From Roseibium sp. Sym1 (GTDB lineage Bacteria; Pseudomonadota; Alphaproteobacteria; Rhizobiales; Stappiaceae): DNA of 64,000 bases. A program made the translations under genes and the position numbers. Positions within the stretch are counted from its first letter, which is position 1. Each line of letters opens with the position of its first letter. The notes under the pieces were generated by a model, which had not been told where the DNA came from, did no database searches, and saw only the letters and a list, made by a program, of their open reading frames with translations. Positions 54,875 through 63,739 of this stretch are shown here, one piece after another. The stretch spans positions 3,384,501 to 3,448,500 of the forward strand of contig NZ_CP114786.1 in assembly GCF_027359675.1 (NCBI RefSeq). Reading direction: 5' to 3'.

Positions 54875-55734
54875 GCCGTTCCCGTCTCCACGGGGCGGCG
54901 GGCCGACCAGATCATGGCGGCGAGCCCGGCCAGGATCATCGGCAGGGACAGCAGAATGCCCATTGTCAGAAAGCCGCTCAGATAGCCGATATGGGCGTCC
55001 GGCACCCGGTAGAACTCGGCGATGGAGCGCGCGATGCCATAGCCGAAGGCGAACGCGCCGGCCAGAAAGCCGCGCTTCTGCAGCAGCGCGAACCGGTGGC
55101 TGAGCAGGCGCAGCACCAAGAACAGGAGGATGCCTTCCAGGGCGGCCTCGTAGAGCTGGCTCGGATGGCGCGGCTCCGGTCCGCCATTCGGAAAGATCAC
55201 CGCCCAGGGCACGTCGCTGGGGCGGCCCCAGAGTTCGGAATTGATGAAATTGGCGATCCGGCCGAAGAACAGGCCGATCGGGGCGGCGCAGCCGGCGAGA
55301 TCGAACAGGGTCCAGACGGACAGTCCGCGTTTCCAGGCGAACAGGACCATGGCGATGACGGTTCCGGTGAAGCCGCCATGGAACGACATGCCGCCGTCCC
55401 AGATGGCCAGGGCCTCCGCCGGATTGGCCAGGTAGAAGGCCGGATTGTAGAACAGGACATAGCCGAGCCGGCCGCCCAGGATGATGCCGAGCGTACCCCA
55501 GAGCACGAAGTCGTCGATGTCGAGCTGTGTCGGCCGGGCCGACCCTCCCCAGAGCCGGTCATTGCGCACCAGCCGGAGCATGTAGCGCCAGGCCAGCAGG
55601 ATGCCGACGATATAGGCAAGGGCGTACCAGCGCAGCGCGAAGGGGCCCAGAACGAACCCGTTCAGGTCATACGGCCCGAGAACGAAGATCTCCGGTTCAA
55701 TGGACGGAAACGGCAAAACCGAAAGGGGGAGCAC
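54871..55734 (-). CDS. lgt: Prolipoprotein diacylglyceryl transferase
   Basis: Inner-membrane enzyme that attaches diacylglycerol to the lipobox Cys of prolipoproteins. The 287-residue protein has about seven helices, the catalytic region MSFHGGFTGTVIAMVLF (His-Gly-Gly) and the Lgt signature FGRIANFINSELWGRP. The GTG at 55732-55734 has AGAAGG at good spacing; a GTG at 55764 would add ten residues without a ribosome site. It is divergent from ubiK. Confidence 0.95.
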   Translation of the reverse strand: MLPLSVLPFPSIEPEIFVLGPYDLNGFVLGPFALRWYALAYIVGILLAWRYMLRLVRNDRLWGGSARPTQLDIDDFVLWGTLGIILGGRLGYVLFYNPAFYLANPAEALAIWDGGMSFHGGFTGTVIAMVLFAWKRGLSVWTLFDLAGCAAPIGLFFGRIANFINSELWGRPSDVPWAVIFPNGGPEPRHPSQLYEAALEGILLFLVLRLLSHRFALLQKRGFLAGAFAFGYGIARSIAEFYRVPDAHIGYLSGFLTMGILLSLPMILAGLAAMIWSARRPVETGTA

Positions 55735-55919
55735 GATGGAACCTTCTAGAGCGAGCGCGGACACGGGACGACAGACCCGCGCAACGCTTGGCGGATCTTG
55801 CCGCCCCCGTCAAGCAGGCGGATCGGCACGCAGGGTGCGGCGGAATTGGTTCTTGAAGTTGCCGCCAATCCCCCATACCTGTCTTTGATCCGTTTCTGTT
55901 TCCGATCAAGGAGGGTCCG

Positions 55920-56186
55920 ATGACCCAAGGCCCGAACCGTCTTCTCGATGATTTTGCCAAGCTGATGACCGACGCCGCCGGTGTTGCCCAGGGTGCCCGC
56001 CGCGAGGTCGAAACAGCTTTCCGCGCCCAGGCGGAGCGCTTCCTGTCCGAGATGGATGTGGTGTCCCGTGAGGAGCACGAGGCCGTGAAAGAGATGGCCG
56101 TGCGTGCGCTCGACAGGATCGACGACCTCGAATCGCGCCTCGAGAAACTGGAAAATCCGGGTTCGGAAGCTGCCGGAGACGCCTGA
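55920..56186 (+). CDS. ubiK: Ubiquinone biosynthesis accessory factor UbiK (BMFP family)
   Basis: An 88-residue coiled-coil protein of the BMFP/YqiC family, which assists ubiquinone synthesis complexes. LLDDFAKLMTDAAGVAQGARREVE and the heptad-rich VSREEHEAVKEMAVRALDRID are diagnostic, followed by a leucine-zipper-like LESRLEKLE. Ribosome site is AAGGAGGGTCCG. It fits the ubiquinol-using petABC complex encoded elsewhere in the window. Confidence 0.93.
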   Translation: MTQGPNRLLDDFAKLMTDAAGVAQGARREVETAFRAQAERFLSEMDVVSREEHEAVKEMAVRALDRIDDLESRLEKLENPGSEAAGDA

Positions 56187-56529
56187 ACCAGCCGGGTGAC
56201 GCTGTTGTGAGCAATTTCTGTTAATTGTTGATGACAGAAATGCGACGTTTAAACGTGGCTGAATTGCAGTGTTTTTGAGCAGATTGGCTAATTTTCTTGC
56301 TGAGTCGTCCACAAGTTTCGGCTTTTGCGGAGGGGCTGGTATGTATCCCTTAAATCATTCCTGCTCCTATACTCGAAGTTAACAGGGATTCGTCGGAGCA
56401 AGACGGAACCGGTTCGCGAAAGGGCCATCAAAGGTGCGTGTTGCTCCTCCGGCATGGGACATTTCCCGGCGGCCCGCCCGGTTATCCTGATCGGGTATTC
56501 GGCCCCCGGCTCGAAAGGGGAGTAGGCAC
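56187..56529. other. Non-coding gap between ubiK and the YbjN gene
   Basis: This 343-bp gap has an AT-rich part (about 56210-56400) probably containing the promoter of the YbjN-proC operon. GANTC sites (GAGTC, GATTC) occur at about 56297 and 56388, the target of the cell-cycle methylase CcrM, but their number is no more than expected by chance. I see no terminator or small gene. Confidence 0.5.
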
Positions 56530-57030
56530 ATGAGCCTCATCGAGATCGAGTTCGAGCGACCTGGCAATCCCGTCGATACAATCGAGACTGTCGCTGCCTT
56601 GAACGACTGGACCTTTGAACGGTCGGACGAGGACGAGATCACCATCTCCCTTGAAGGAAGCTGGTGCGACTATCACGTGTCCTTCTCCTGGATGGAAGAG
56701 GTCGAGGCTCTCCATCTGGCCTGTGCCTTCGACCTCAAGGTCACCGAATTGCGCAAGACGGAAGTTCTGCGCCTGCTGGCCCTGGTCAACGAGCAGCTCT
56801 GGATGGGCCACTTCGACCTGTGGAGCAAGGAAAACGTGGTCATGTTCCGCCAGTCCCTGCTTTTGACGGGCGGTGCGGAAGCCTCTTCCGCACAAATCGA
56901 GGCCATGCTCACAAATGCCCTTGAAAACTGCGAACGTTTCTATCAAGCCTTCCAATTCGTCGTCTGGGCGGGCCATTCGGCCTCCGAGGCGTTGAGTACG
57001 GCCTTGTTCGAAACCGCAGGAGAAGCATGA
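56530..57030 (+). CDS. YbjN-domain protein
   Basis: A 166-residue YbjN-domain protein. The fold resembles a type III secretion chaperone, with the segments TIETVAALNDWTFERSDEDEI, HLACAFDLKV and LLALVNEQLWMGHFDLW matching the domain. Its stop overlaps the proC ATG by four bases. The gene pair is common in alphaproteobacteria. The molecular role is not known. Confidence 0.88.
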   Translation: MSLIEIEFERPGNPVDTIETVAALNDWTFERSDEDEITISLEGSWCDYHVSFSWMEEVEALHLACAFDLKVTELRKTEVLRLLALVNEQLWMGHFDLWSKENVVMFRQSLLLTGGAEASSAQIEAMLTNALENCERFYQAFQFVVWAGHSASEALSTALFETAGEA

Positions 57031-57845
57031 TATTTTCCAAGGAGCGTCCCTTCCTTCTTGTCGGAGCCGGCAAGATGGGCGGGGCCATGCTGTCGGGCTG
57101 GATGGCGGAAGGGATTGATCCCGCCGCCATCGTGGTCAGTGATCCGCGTCTGTCCGAAGAGATGGACGCCCTTTTGAAACGCTACGGTATCCGACATGTG
57201 ACCTCGGTCCCCGGGGATCTGCGGCCCGCGATCGTGCTGGTGGCGGTGAAACCCCAGATGATGGATGCGGTTCTGCCGGGTCTGAAACCGGTGGTCGCGC
57301 CGGACACTCTGGTCATGTCGGTTGCCGCCGGCACGCCTGTTGCCAAGTTTCATGACTATTTCGGCGAGGTGCCGGTGTGCCGCTGCATGCCGAACACGCC
57401 GGCCATGGTCAAGCGCGGGATCACCGCGGTCTTCCCGACCCGGCAGGTCACTGCGGAGCAGAGGCAGGAAGTCGGCAGTCTGCTGTCGTCCGTCGGCAAG
57501 GTGGTGTGGCTTGACAGCGAAGACCAGATCGACCTGGTGACCGGGGTCAGCGGTTCCGGCCCTGCCTATGTGTTCTACATGGCCGAAGCGCTCAGCGAAG
57601 CGGGCCGGGCGGCCGGACTTCCCGAGGAGCTGGCGCACGAATTGGCGGTTGCCACGGTGTGCGGCGCCGGCGAACTGATGCACCAGTCGGGGGAACACCC
57701 GGCCACGCTCCGGCAGAACGTGACCAGCCCCAACGGTACCACGGCCGCGGCACTCGATGTCCTCATGCATGCCGAGGGTCTTCAGCCGGTCATGACCGAG
57801 GCCGTCGCGGCGGCGGTCAAACGGGCCCGCGAACTGGCCGAATAG
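57027..57845 (+). CDS. proC: Pyrroline-5-carboxylate reductase
   Basis: Last step of proline synthesis, reducing pyrroline-5-carboxylate with NAD(P)H. The 272-residue protein has LLVGAGKMGGAMLSGW as nucleotide loop, VAVKPQMMDAVLP, VCRCMPNTPAMVKRGITA and VTGVSGSGPAYVFYMAEAL with the TSPNGTTAAAL loop. All landmarks are in order and length is normal. It starts inside the YbjN stop. Confidence 0.97.
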   Translation: MIFSKERPFLLVGAGKMGGAMLSGWMAEGIDPAAIVVSDPRLSEEMDALLKRYGIRHVTSVPGDLRPAIVLVAVKPQMMDAVLPGLKPVVAPDTLVMSVAAGTPVAKFHDYFGEVPVCRCMPNTPAMVKRGITAVFPTRQVTAEQRQEVGSLLSSVGKVVWLDSEDQIDLVTGVSGSGPAYVFYMAEALSEAGRAAGLPEELAHELAVATVCGAGELMHQSGEHPATLRQNVTSPNGTTAAALDVLMHAEGLQPVMTEAVAAAVKRARELAE

Positions 57846-57862
57846 ACGCCAAACCGGGGTCT

Positions 57863-57889
57863 GCGGCGGAAAGTCCCCCTTTCCGCCGC
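57863..57889 (+). terminator. Hairpin after proC
   Basis: Perfect 10-bp stem GCGGCGGAAA / TTTCCGCCGC with a GTCCCCC loop, 17 bp after the proC stop. The T-run is missing, so termination strength is uncertain. Confidence 0.55.
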
Positions 57890-57938
57890 GTGAACGGGCT
57901 CCTATGTTGAGGGTGTTCAACAGGTTGGAGACCCGGAT

Positions 57939-58637
57939 ATGGCAACCGCGAAAACCAAGCAGAAGATCCTGCAGACCTTTCTGGATCTGCTTGCCGACCA
58001 CCCCTACGAGGATGTTTCGCTGCCACTGATCGCGGAGACCGCCAAGGTCAAGCTTTCGGACATGCGCAGCGCCTACAGCTCGAAGCTGAAGCTGGTGGCG
58101 GCCTTTCTGGAAAAGATCGACACCGCCGTGCTCGACGAGCGCGACGAGGACATGGGCGACCAGCCACCGCGCGACCGCCTGTTCGATATCCTGATGACCC
58201 GCATCGACGCCCTTGCCGGGCACAAGGAGGCCGTGCGCGCCCTGCACCGGGCCGCGGCGGGTGATCCCGCCCTTGCGCTCGACCTCAACAGCCTTGAGGT
58301 CCGATCCCAGAAATGGATGCTGATTGCAGCCGGGATCGACGTCTCCGGCGTCAAGGCGACGATCGTCGCCCAGGGACTGGCGATTGCCTTCGGCCGTGTC
58401 GTCGGCGTCTGGCTCGACGAGGAAGACGAAGGCATGCCGCGCACCATGGCGCGGCTCGACAGGGAACTGGACAAGGGATCGGATTTCATGAAGCGCCTGA
58501 AAGGCGTCGAAGGAATTGCCAAGGGGGTGCGCTCGTTCCTGAAAAAGGCTTCTCGCGGCGGAAAGCGCTGGAAGGATCGGCGCGGGGAGCACGATGCAGA
58601 TGCAGGATATGAAGATGAAGCACCCGCGGGTGCGTGA
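57939..58637 (+). CDS. TetR-family regulator
   Basis: A 232-residue regulator. Its N-terminal TetR-like helix-turn-helix (about 6-55) reads KQKILQTFLDLLADHPYEDVS and the recognition helix LSDMRSAYSSKLKL. This helix differs from typical TetR proteins. A helical ligand domain follows, and the tail is basic and acidic in turn (KASRGGKRWKDRRGEHDAD). No neighbouring operator is evident. The target is unknown. Confidence 0.82.
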   Translation: MATAKTKQKILQTFLDLLADHPYEDVSLPLIAETAKVKLSDMRSAYSSKLKLVAAFLEKIDTAVLDERDEDMGDQPPRDRLFDILMTRIDALAGHKEAVRALHRAAAGDPALALDLNSLEVRSQKWMLIAAGIDVSGVKATIVAQGLAIAFGRVVGVWLDEEDEGMPRTMARLDRELDKGSDFMKRLKGVEGIAKGVRSFLKKASRGGKRWKDRRGEHDADAGYEDEAPAGA

Positions 58638-58737
58638 TTGCCACACTCGTCCGTCATTTCCGCTCAGCCTCCCGGTCGCAGCTTGCGCCGCCTGATCCGA
58701 CCGGCCATTGTCGCTCGCCAAACAAGAGGATGTTTCC

Positions 58738-59079
58738 GTGAGCGATCAGATCAGTTTTGACGATTTCCTGAAAGTGGATGTACGGGTCGGCAAAGTCGTC
58801 GAGGCCGAGGAATTTCCCGAGGCGCGCAAGCCGGCCTACAAGATGAAAATCGATTTCGGACCGGATATCGGCATCAAGAAGACATCCGCACAGATCACCA
58901 GACACTACACGCCGGAGACCCTGGTCGGGAAGCTGGTGATGGCGGTCGTCAATTTTCCGCCGCGCCAGATCGGCCCGGTGATGTCCGAGGTGCTGACGCT
59001 GGGTGTGCCCGATGACGACGGTGAAGTCGTGCTGCTGACACCGGACAAGGACGTGCCCATCGGCGGACGGCTCTACTAG
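58738..59079 (+). CDS. csaA: CsaA-like tRNA-binding domain protein
   Basis: A 113-residue single-domain OB-fold protein of the CsaA/tRNA-binding (EMAP II) family. The core DVRVGKVVEAEEFPEARKPAYK and the GPVMSEVLTLGVPDDDGEVVLL end are typical. The GTG at 58738 has GAGGA upstream; a longer frame begins at 58708. CsaA proteins bind tRNA or unfolded proteins. The IS5 remnant begins one base after its stop. Confidence 0.9.
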   Translation: MSDQISFDDFLKVDVRVGKVVEAEEFPEARKPAYKMKIDFGPDIGIKKTSAQITRHYTPETLVGKLVMAVVNFPPRQIGPVMSEVLTLGVPDDDGEVVLLTPDKDVPIGGRLY

Positions 59080-59080
59080 G

Positions 59081-59600
59081 CTATACTGACAAGGTCGTGC
59101 AACCACCCGCATGGGGCCGCCAGATACGGGAAAGCCGCAACAGATGCTTTGGTTTTGTCGTACCTGTGGCGATCCCGCGGAGCTGGTTCACCTTGTTGAA
59201 CATCTTCTCGACACGGATCCGGTCTTTCTGGGGCCCGAGGTCGCTTGGAATTGCATCCCTGCGGTTTGACTTCGGCCGAACGGCACGACAGATGTCAGCC
59301 AGCAGGCTGATTTGACGCGCGGCATCGCCAACGTAGCCTTTGTCAACCAAGTTCAGCCGGGGTTTGTGATGCCGGATTTCCAGGTGAGCGGGAACGGCCC
59401 TCTCGTCTGATACCTTGTCGCCTGTCAGGACAAAGCCGGGAGGGGGTCCTTGACCCGGAGTACCCCTCCGAACCGCCAAGCAAGCGTTGAGACGGCCCCT
59501 CAATCGCTTTCGTTGCCGTTGGAAGTTTCCAGCAAATCGAATTGTTTGAAACGGTCGACCGTAGAGGCGCCATTCAACAACGAAACGTTAACGGCGAATG
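59081..59600 (-). pseudogene. Remnant of an IS5-family transposase
   Basis: The minus-strand frame ending at 59081 encodes the C-terminal half of a DDE transposase. FVLTGDKVSDERAV and LVDKGYVGDAARQ (second Asp region) are followed by RPKSNRRDAIPSD, then RIRVEKMFNKVNQLRGIAT with the final catalytic Glu. The usual first-Asp segment and N-terminus are missing. Upstream, stops break the frame, with transposase-like pieces in another frame, so it is degraded. It abuts csaA. Family assignment is good; the element's ends cannot be placed. Confidence 0.8.
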
Positions 59601-59890
59601 CTTTTAACTTGTTGTTTTATGTAGAAAATTTGACAATTTACGCCAAGTCGCCAATCAGATGATGTAATGTAAGTATCGATACGGATATCACAACTTCAAA
59701 TTGCGTTCGTGGTGATGGTTTCCTTTTAATACTTACATTTTAGGGTTTCCCCTTAGGGGGGGTGAGTGTAAATATGATGTGCGCAATGAATAATATATCG
59801 TTTATACTTAAAATCTTCACCTAAAGTAATTTTCCCTTAACATCACGTGGCGTAACTTATTAAAAGTCGCATATTTTGAGGGAATTAGGA
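59601..59890 (+). promoter_or_regulatory. AT-rich upstream region of the PAS chemoreceptor with palindrome
   Basis: This 290-bp region is markedly AT-rich for the window. It holds a CCCCT-T-AGGGG palindrome (59749-59759) followed by a G-run, and further AT-rich sequence near 59770-59880. It presumably contains the chemoreceptor promoter. GAGGGAATTAGGA is the ribosome site. Its base composition, next to an IS remnant, suggests past insertion or deletion here. Confidence 0.45.
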
Positions 59891-61369
59891 ATGTTCCAGA
59901 TCGTGAACAACTCTCGCCAGGCCACCTTGGACGCTTTTAGCCGTTCCCAGGCAATGATCGAATTCAAACCCGACGGAACGATTCTGTCGGCAAACGAAAA
60001 TTTCCTCAATGCAATGGGATATGACCTGGACGAAGTCCAAGGCAAGCATCACCGGATGTTCGTGGATCCGGAATATGCAGACAGCGATGAATACAGGCAT
60101 TTCTGGAGGGACCTGAACGCCGGTAAGTTTCAGGCGGCGGAATTCCTGCGTTTGGGCAAGGGGGGGCAGGAGGTCTGGATCCAGGCGTCCTACAATCCGG
60201 TGCTCAATTCCGCCGGCAAGGTCATAAAGGTGGTCAAGATCGCCACCGATATAACCGAGCAGAAGAAACGCAACGCCGACTTTGAAGGCCAGCTGGACGC
60301 GATCAACAAGTCCCAGGCGGTCATTCATTTTGACCTCGACGGGACCATCCTGGACGCAAACGAAAATTTCCTTTCCGCGATGGGCTATACGCGTGAAGAA
60401 GTTGTCGGGAAGCACCACAGCATGTTCGTCGAGCCGGAATACAAGACCAGCCAGGAGTACCGCCGCTTCTGGGACGACCTTGCGGCCGGCAAGTTCCAGT
60501 CCGACGAATTCAAACGCGTAGGCAAAGGCGGGAGGGAGGTCTGGATTCAGGCGACATACAATCCGATCCTGGATGCCTCCGGCCGCCCCTTCAAGGTTGT
60601 GAAGTTCGCGACAGACAGAACCGAACAGGTCAGGGAGCGCCAACGCCGGCTGGAAGTGCAGCAACGTATCGACAAGGACCTCACGGAAATCGCAGACGCG
60701 ATTTCCAATGCGACACAACAGGCCACCAACTCCGCATCGGCGTCGGAACAAACCTCCTCAAGCGTTCAGACGGTTGCCGCGGCCGCGGAAGAACTGGTGG
60801 CGTCCATTCAGGAAATCAGTCGACAGGTGCAAACGGCGCTTGGCGTTTCCCAGGACGCGGTCGGTGAAGCTGAACGCTCAGGCAAAATCATGTCGGGTCT
60901 CTCGGAGGATGCAAAGACGATCGGCTCGGTGATAGAGCTGATCGACGGCATCGCGGACCAGACCAATTTGCTGGCCTTGAACGCCACGATTGAAGCTGCG
61001 AGAGCAGGAGAGGCCGGCAAGGGGTTCGCCGTGGTTGCGTCCGAGGTGAAAAACCTGGCGTCTCAAACCAGCAAGGCAACCGAAGAAATCTCCAGCCAGA
61101 TTGGCACGATGCAGGAAACGACCGGACAGGCCGTCAAGGCGATCGAATCCATCATGGCCGTGATCAACAATATCGGTGACATTGCTTCGAGCATCGCATC
61201 CGCCGTGGAAGAGCAGACGGCTGTCACCAACGACATTTCGTCCAACATGCAGTCTGCGGCGCAGGGTGTGGAAATGATCACGACAAATATGCAGTCGATA
61301 TCCTCCGCCACGGCGCAAATCGATGCCGCCACACGAAATGTGAAAACGGCGTCGCAGTCCCTGATGTGA
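59891..61369 (+). CDS. Soluble methyl-accepting protein with two PAS domains
   Basis: A 492-residue cytosolic chemoreceptor with no membrane helix. Two similar PAS domains (about 17-125 and 139-247) share the pattern GTIL.ANENFL.AMGY and a K(H/H)H..MFV.PEY segment, then the signalling part follows with [22 protein letters not shown] and [18 protein letters not shown]. The repeated PAS segments suggest an internal duplication and a flavin or haem sensor. The ATG at 59891 is preferred over TTG 59876. No CheR tail is evident. Confidence 0.93.
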   Translation: MFQIVNNSRQATLDAFSRSQAMIEFKPDGTILSANENFLNAMGYDLDEVQGKHHRMFVDPEYADSDEYRHFWRDLNAGKFQAAEFLRLGKGGQEVWIQASYNPVLNSAGKVIKVVKIATDITEQKKRNADFEGQLDAINKSQAVIHFDLDGTILDANENFLSAMGYTREEVVGKHHSMFVEPEYKTSQEYRRFWDDLAAGKFQSDEFKRVGKGGREVWIQATYNPILDASGRPFKVVKFATDRTEQVRERQRRLEVQQRIDKDLTEIADAISNATQQATNSASASEQTSSSVQTVAAAAEELVASIQEISRQVQTALGVSQDAVGEAERSGKIMSGLSEDAKTIGSVIELIDGIADQTNLLALNATIEAARAGEAGKGFAVVASEVKNLASQTSKATEEISSQIGTMQETTGQAVKAIESIMAVINNIGDIASSIASAVEEQTAVTNDISSNMQSAAQGVEMITTNMQSISSATAQIDAATRNVKTASQSLM

Positions 61370-61575
61370 GGACTCCCCGGACCCAACATGTTGATTTCTC
61401 TGGAATGATCTGCGCCGGGCACCATCGGTCCTGCACCTGTGGCCCTGTCAAAGGGACCTGAGGCTTCTGACACGCGATGTTCTGCATTCAGGCGTCAAGC
61501 GCGCGATGAGCCGACGGCGGTCGTTGGAGTGTCGGGACGTCCCTTCGGTTTGCCTCACACTTCCGGCCCCGCGGG

Positions 61576-63015
61576 TCAGGCCGGGATCCGGATCCGGGCC
61601 CTGAGGCCGCCGAGAGGACTGTCTTCCAGGTATAGATCGCCGCCATGGCCACGGGCGATGTCGCGGGCGATGGCGAGGCCGAGGCCGCTGCCGGATTCGT
61701 CCATGTTCCGGGCAAGATCCAGCCGATGGAAGGCGCGGAAGGCGAGTTCGCGCTGGTCTTCCGGAATCCCGGGGCCGTCATCGTCCACCGTGATCTCCAG
61801 CCAATCGCCGCTCTTAAGCGTGCCGGCAAGTTCAACGCTGCTGCCGTATTTGAAACCATTGGTGATCAGGTTGGACAGGCAGCGTTTCATCGACAGCCGT
61901 TTCAGCTCGATCTCGGGCGGACCGTCATAGCGGGTCTTGAGGTCATGGCCGGAAATCTCAGCTTCTTCCTCCAGCTCTTCCAGAAGCAGGGCCATGTCGG
62001 TCTGCTGGATGTCCTCGTCACCGTCGCCGCTGGCAAAGGCAAGGTAGTCTTCCAGCATGTGGCTCATTTCGTCCACGTCCTTGCGCATGGCTTCGCGTTC
62101 CGGCGTCTCTGCAAGAAACGTGAGCTGCAGCCTCAGGCGGGTGAGAATGGTGCGAAGGTCATGGCTGACCCCGGCGAGCATGGTCGTGCGCTGTTCGATC
62201 TGGCGCTCGATGCGGCGGCGCATGTCGATAAAGGCCAGGCTGGCCCGGCGAACTTCGCGGGCCCCGCTGGCCCGGAAGTTCTCGACCGGGCGGCCCCTGC
62301 CGAAGGCTTCGGCCGCATTGGCGAGGCGCACGATCGGCCGGATCTGGTTGCGCAGGAACAACAGCGCGATGATCACCAGTACCGCGGAGGTCGAAAACAT
62401 CCAGACCAGGAAAATGTGCGAATTTGAGGCATAGGTCTGGCTGCGCCGGGTGAAGATCCGCAGGATCGAATCCTCCAGCTGGATGCGGATCTCCACGAAG
62501 CGGGACCGGCCGACCGTGTCGATCCAGAACGGTTTGCCGATCTTCTGGCTGATCGCCTTGCTCAGTTCCTGGTCAATGACATCGAAAAAGGGCTTTGGGG
62601 CCGGTGGTGGAAGCGGCTCGAGCGGCATGATGGTCATGGACATGCCGAGCGCCCGCGAGGCAAGCTCCTCGACCCGGGTGTATTCGTCGTCGTGCGGGTA
62701 GTTCTCAAGGACGTAGACGACGGCGGCAATCTCGCGGACCACGGCCTCCGACATGCGCTGCGAGACCAGCTGGTAGTGCCGCTCCATGAACACGAACACC
62801 AGCACCGACTGAAGGATCACGATCGGAGCGACGATGATCAGGAATGTGCGGGTGAACAGGCCTTTCGGCATCACCCTGTACATGATCCTGGAGACGGCCT
62901 TGTAGACGTGGGTGAGCGGTTTGACCGGTCCGGCAAGCGCTTTCAACCTGGCCGACAGGCCATGCCTTTCGGAAAAGGCTTCGAAATCCGCCTTTCGGGG
63001 GCCGGTCAGTCGCAT
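61576..63015 (-). CDS. EnvZ-like sensor histidine kinase
   Basis: A 479-residue membrane kinase: helices at about 52-75 and 200-222, a periplasmic domain of ~125 residues between, HAMP, then the H-box AGVSHDLRTILTRLRLQ. The ATP part shows N-box LITNGFKYGS, VDDDGPGIP and GSGLGLAIARDIARGHGG. The HDLRT pattern puts it with EnvZ-like kinases. The start overlaps the response regulator stop by ten bases, so it is co-translated. Confidence 0.94.
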   Translation of the reverse strand: MRLTGPRKADFEAFSERHGLSARLKALAGPVKPLTHVYKAVSRIMYRVMPKGLFTRTFLIIVAPIVILQSVLVFVFMERHYQLVSQRMSEAVVREIAAVVYVLENYPHDDEYTRVEELASRALGMSMTIMPLEPLPPPAPKPFFDVIDQELSKAISQKIGKPFWIDTVGRSRFVEIRIQLEDSILRIFTRRSQTYASNSHIFLVWMFSTSAVLVIIALLFLRNQIRPIVRLANAAEAFGRGRPVENFRASGAREVRRASLAFIDMRRRIERQIEQRTTMLAGVSHDLRTILTRLRLQLTFLAETPEREAMRKDVDEMSHMLEDYLAFASGDGDEDIQQTDMALLLEELEEEAEISGHDLKTRYDGPPEIELKRLSMKRCLSNLITNGFKYGSSVELAGTLKSGDWLEITVDDDGPGIPEDQRELAFRAFHRLDLARNMDESGSGLGLAIARDIARGHGGDLYLEDSPLGGLRARIRIPA

Positions 63016-63704
63016 GCGAGCCTGTAGCCGATACCGCGGACTGTTTGAAGGTAGATCGGATTTCCCGGATCCGTTTCGATCTTCCGCCTGAGACGGTTGA
63101 TCTGGACATCCACGGTTCGTTCGCCGAGGCCGCTGTCGTCACCGACGATCTTGTGACGGGGCACGGTTGCCCCGGGCTGCTCGGCGAAAATGGCGAGGAT
63201 CTGCTTTTCGCGATCGGTCAGGCGAACCATGCTGTCGCCGTTTTTCAATTCGCCCCGCGAGGCGTTGAAACAGAACGGACCAAAGCGGATTTCCTCGCTT
63301 GCCAGCACAGGCTGCTGGTTGCCTCTGCGCAAGATGGCGGCGATGCGCAACATCAGCTCGCGTGGTTCGAAAGGTTTGGAGAGGTAATCGTCGACCCCTG
63401 CCTCCAGCCCGGCAATCCGGTCCGGAGCCTCGGAGCGCGCCGTGAGCATCAGGATGGGCACTTCCGACGTCTGCCGCAGCGAGGCGGCGAGCTGCAGACC
63501 CGTCTCGCCCGGCATCATGACGTCCAGGATGAGCAGGTCGAACTCCAGTCCGGTAAGGCAGGTACGGGCATCGGCCGCGTTGGCTGCCGTACTGACCCTG
63601 TAGCCGTTGTCTTTCAGGAGCCTTGAAAGAAGATCCCTGATCCGCTTGTCGTCGTCCACGAGAAGAATGTGGTTGGCGTTGTCGTCAGGCACCTGGGCGT
63701 TCAT
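63006..63704 (-). CDS. OmpR-family response regulator
   Basis: A 232-residue regulator: receiver domain (about 12-125) with LLVDDDKRIRDLL, the phosphoacceptor in LLILDVMMPGETG and Lys in YLSKPFEPREL, then a winged helix (LTDREKQILAIF; RTVDVQINRLRRKIETDP). It pairs with the downstream EnvZ-like kinase, overlapping it by ten bases. The ATG at 63702-63704 gives the family length. Confidence 0.95.
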   Translation of the reverse strand: MNAQVPDDNANHILLVDDDKRIRDLLSRLLKDNGYRVSTAANAADARTCLTGLEFDLLILDVMMPGETGLQLAASLRQTSEVPILMLTARSEAPDRIAGLEAGVDDYLSKPFEPRELMLRIAAILRRGNQQPVLASEEIRFGPFCFNASRGELKNGDSMVRLTDREKQILAIFAEQPGATVPRHKIVGDDSGLGERTVDVQINRLRRKIETDPGNPIYLQTVRGIGYRLACD

Positions 63705-63739
63705 CGCGTCAAATCTGTCCTTGTCCGGCCGCGCGGGTC

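Noticed and set aside
56290..56400. GANTC sites upstream of the YbjN gene as a CcrM-controlled promoter
   Set aside because: Two sites in this length are expected by chance and no CtrA or GcrA context was clear.
56943..58721. A 592-codon minus-strand frame opposite proC and the TetR gene
   Set aside because: It crosses two well-supported genes and shows no protein features.
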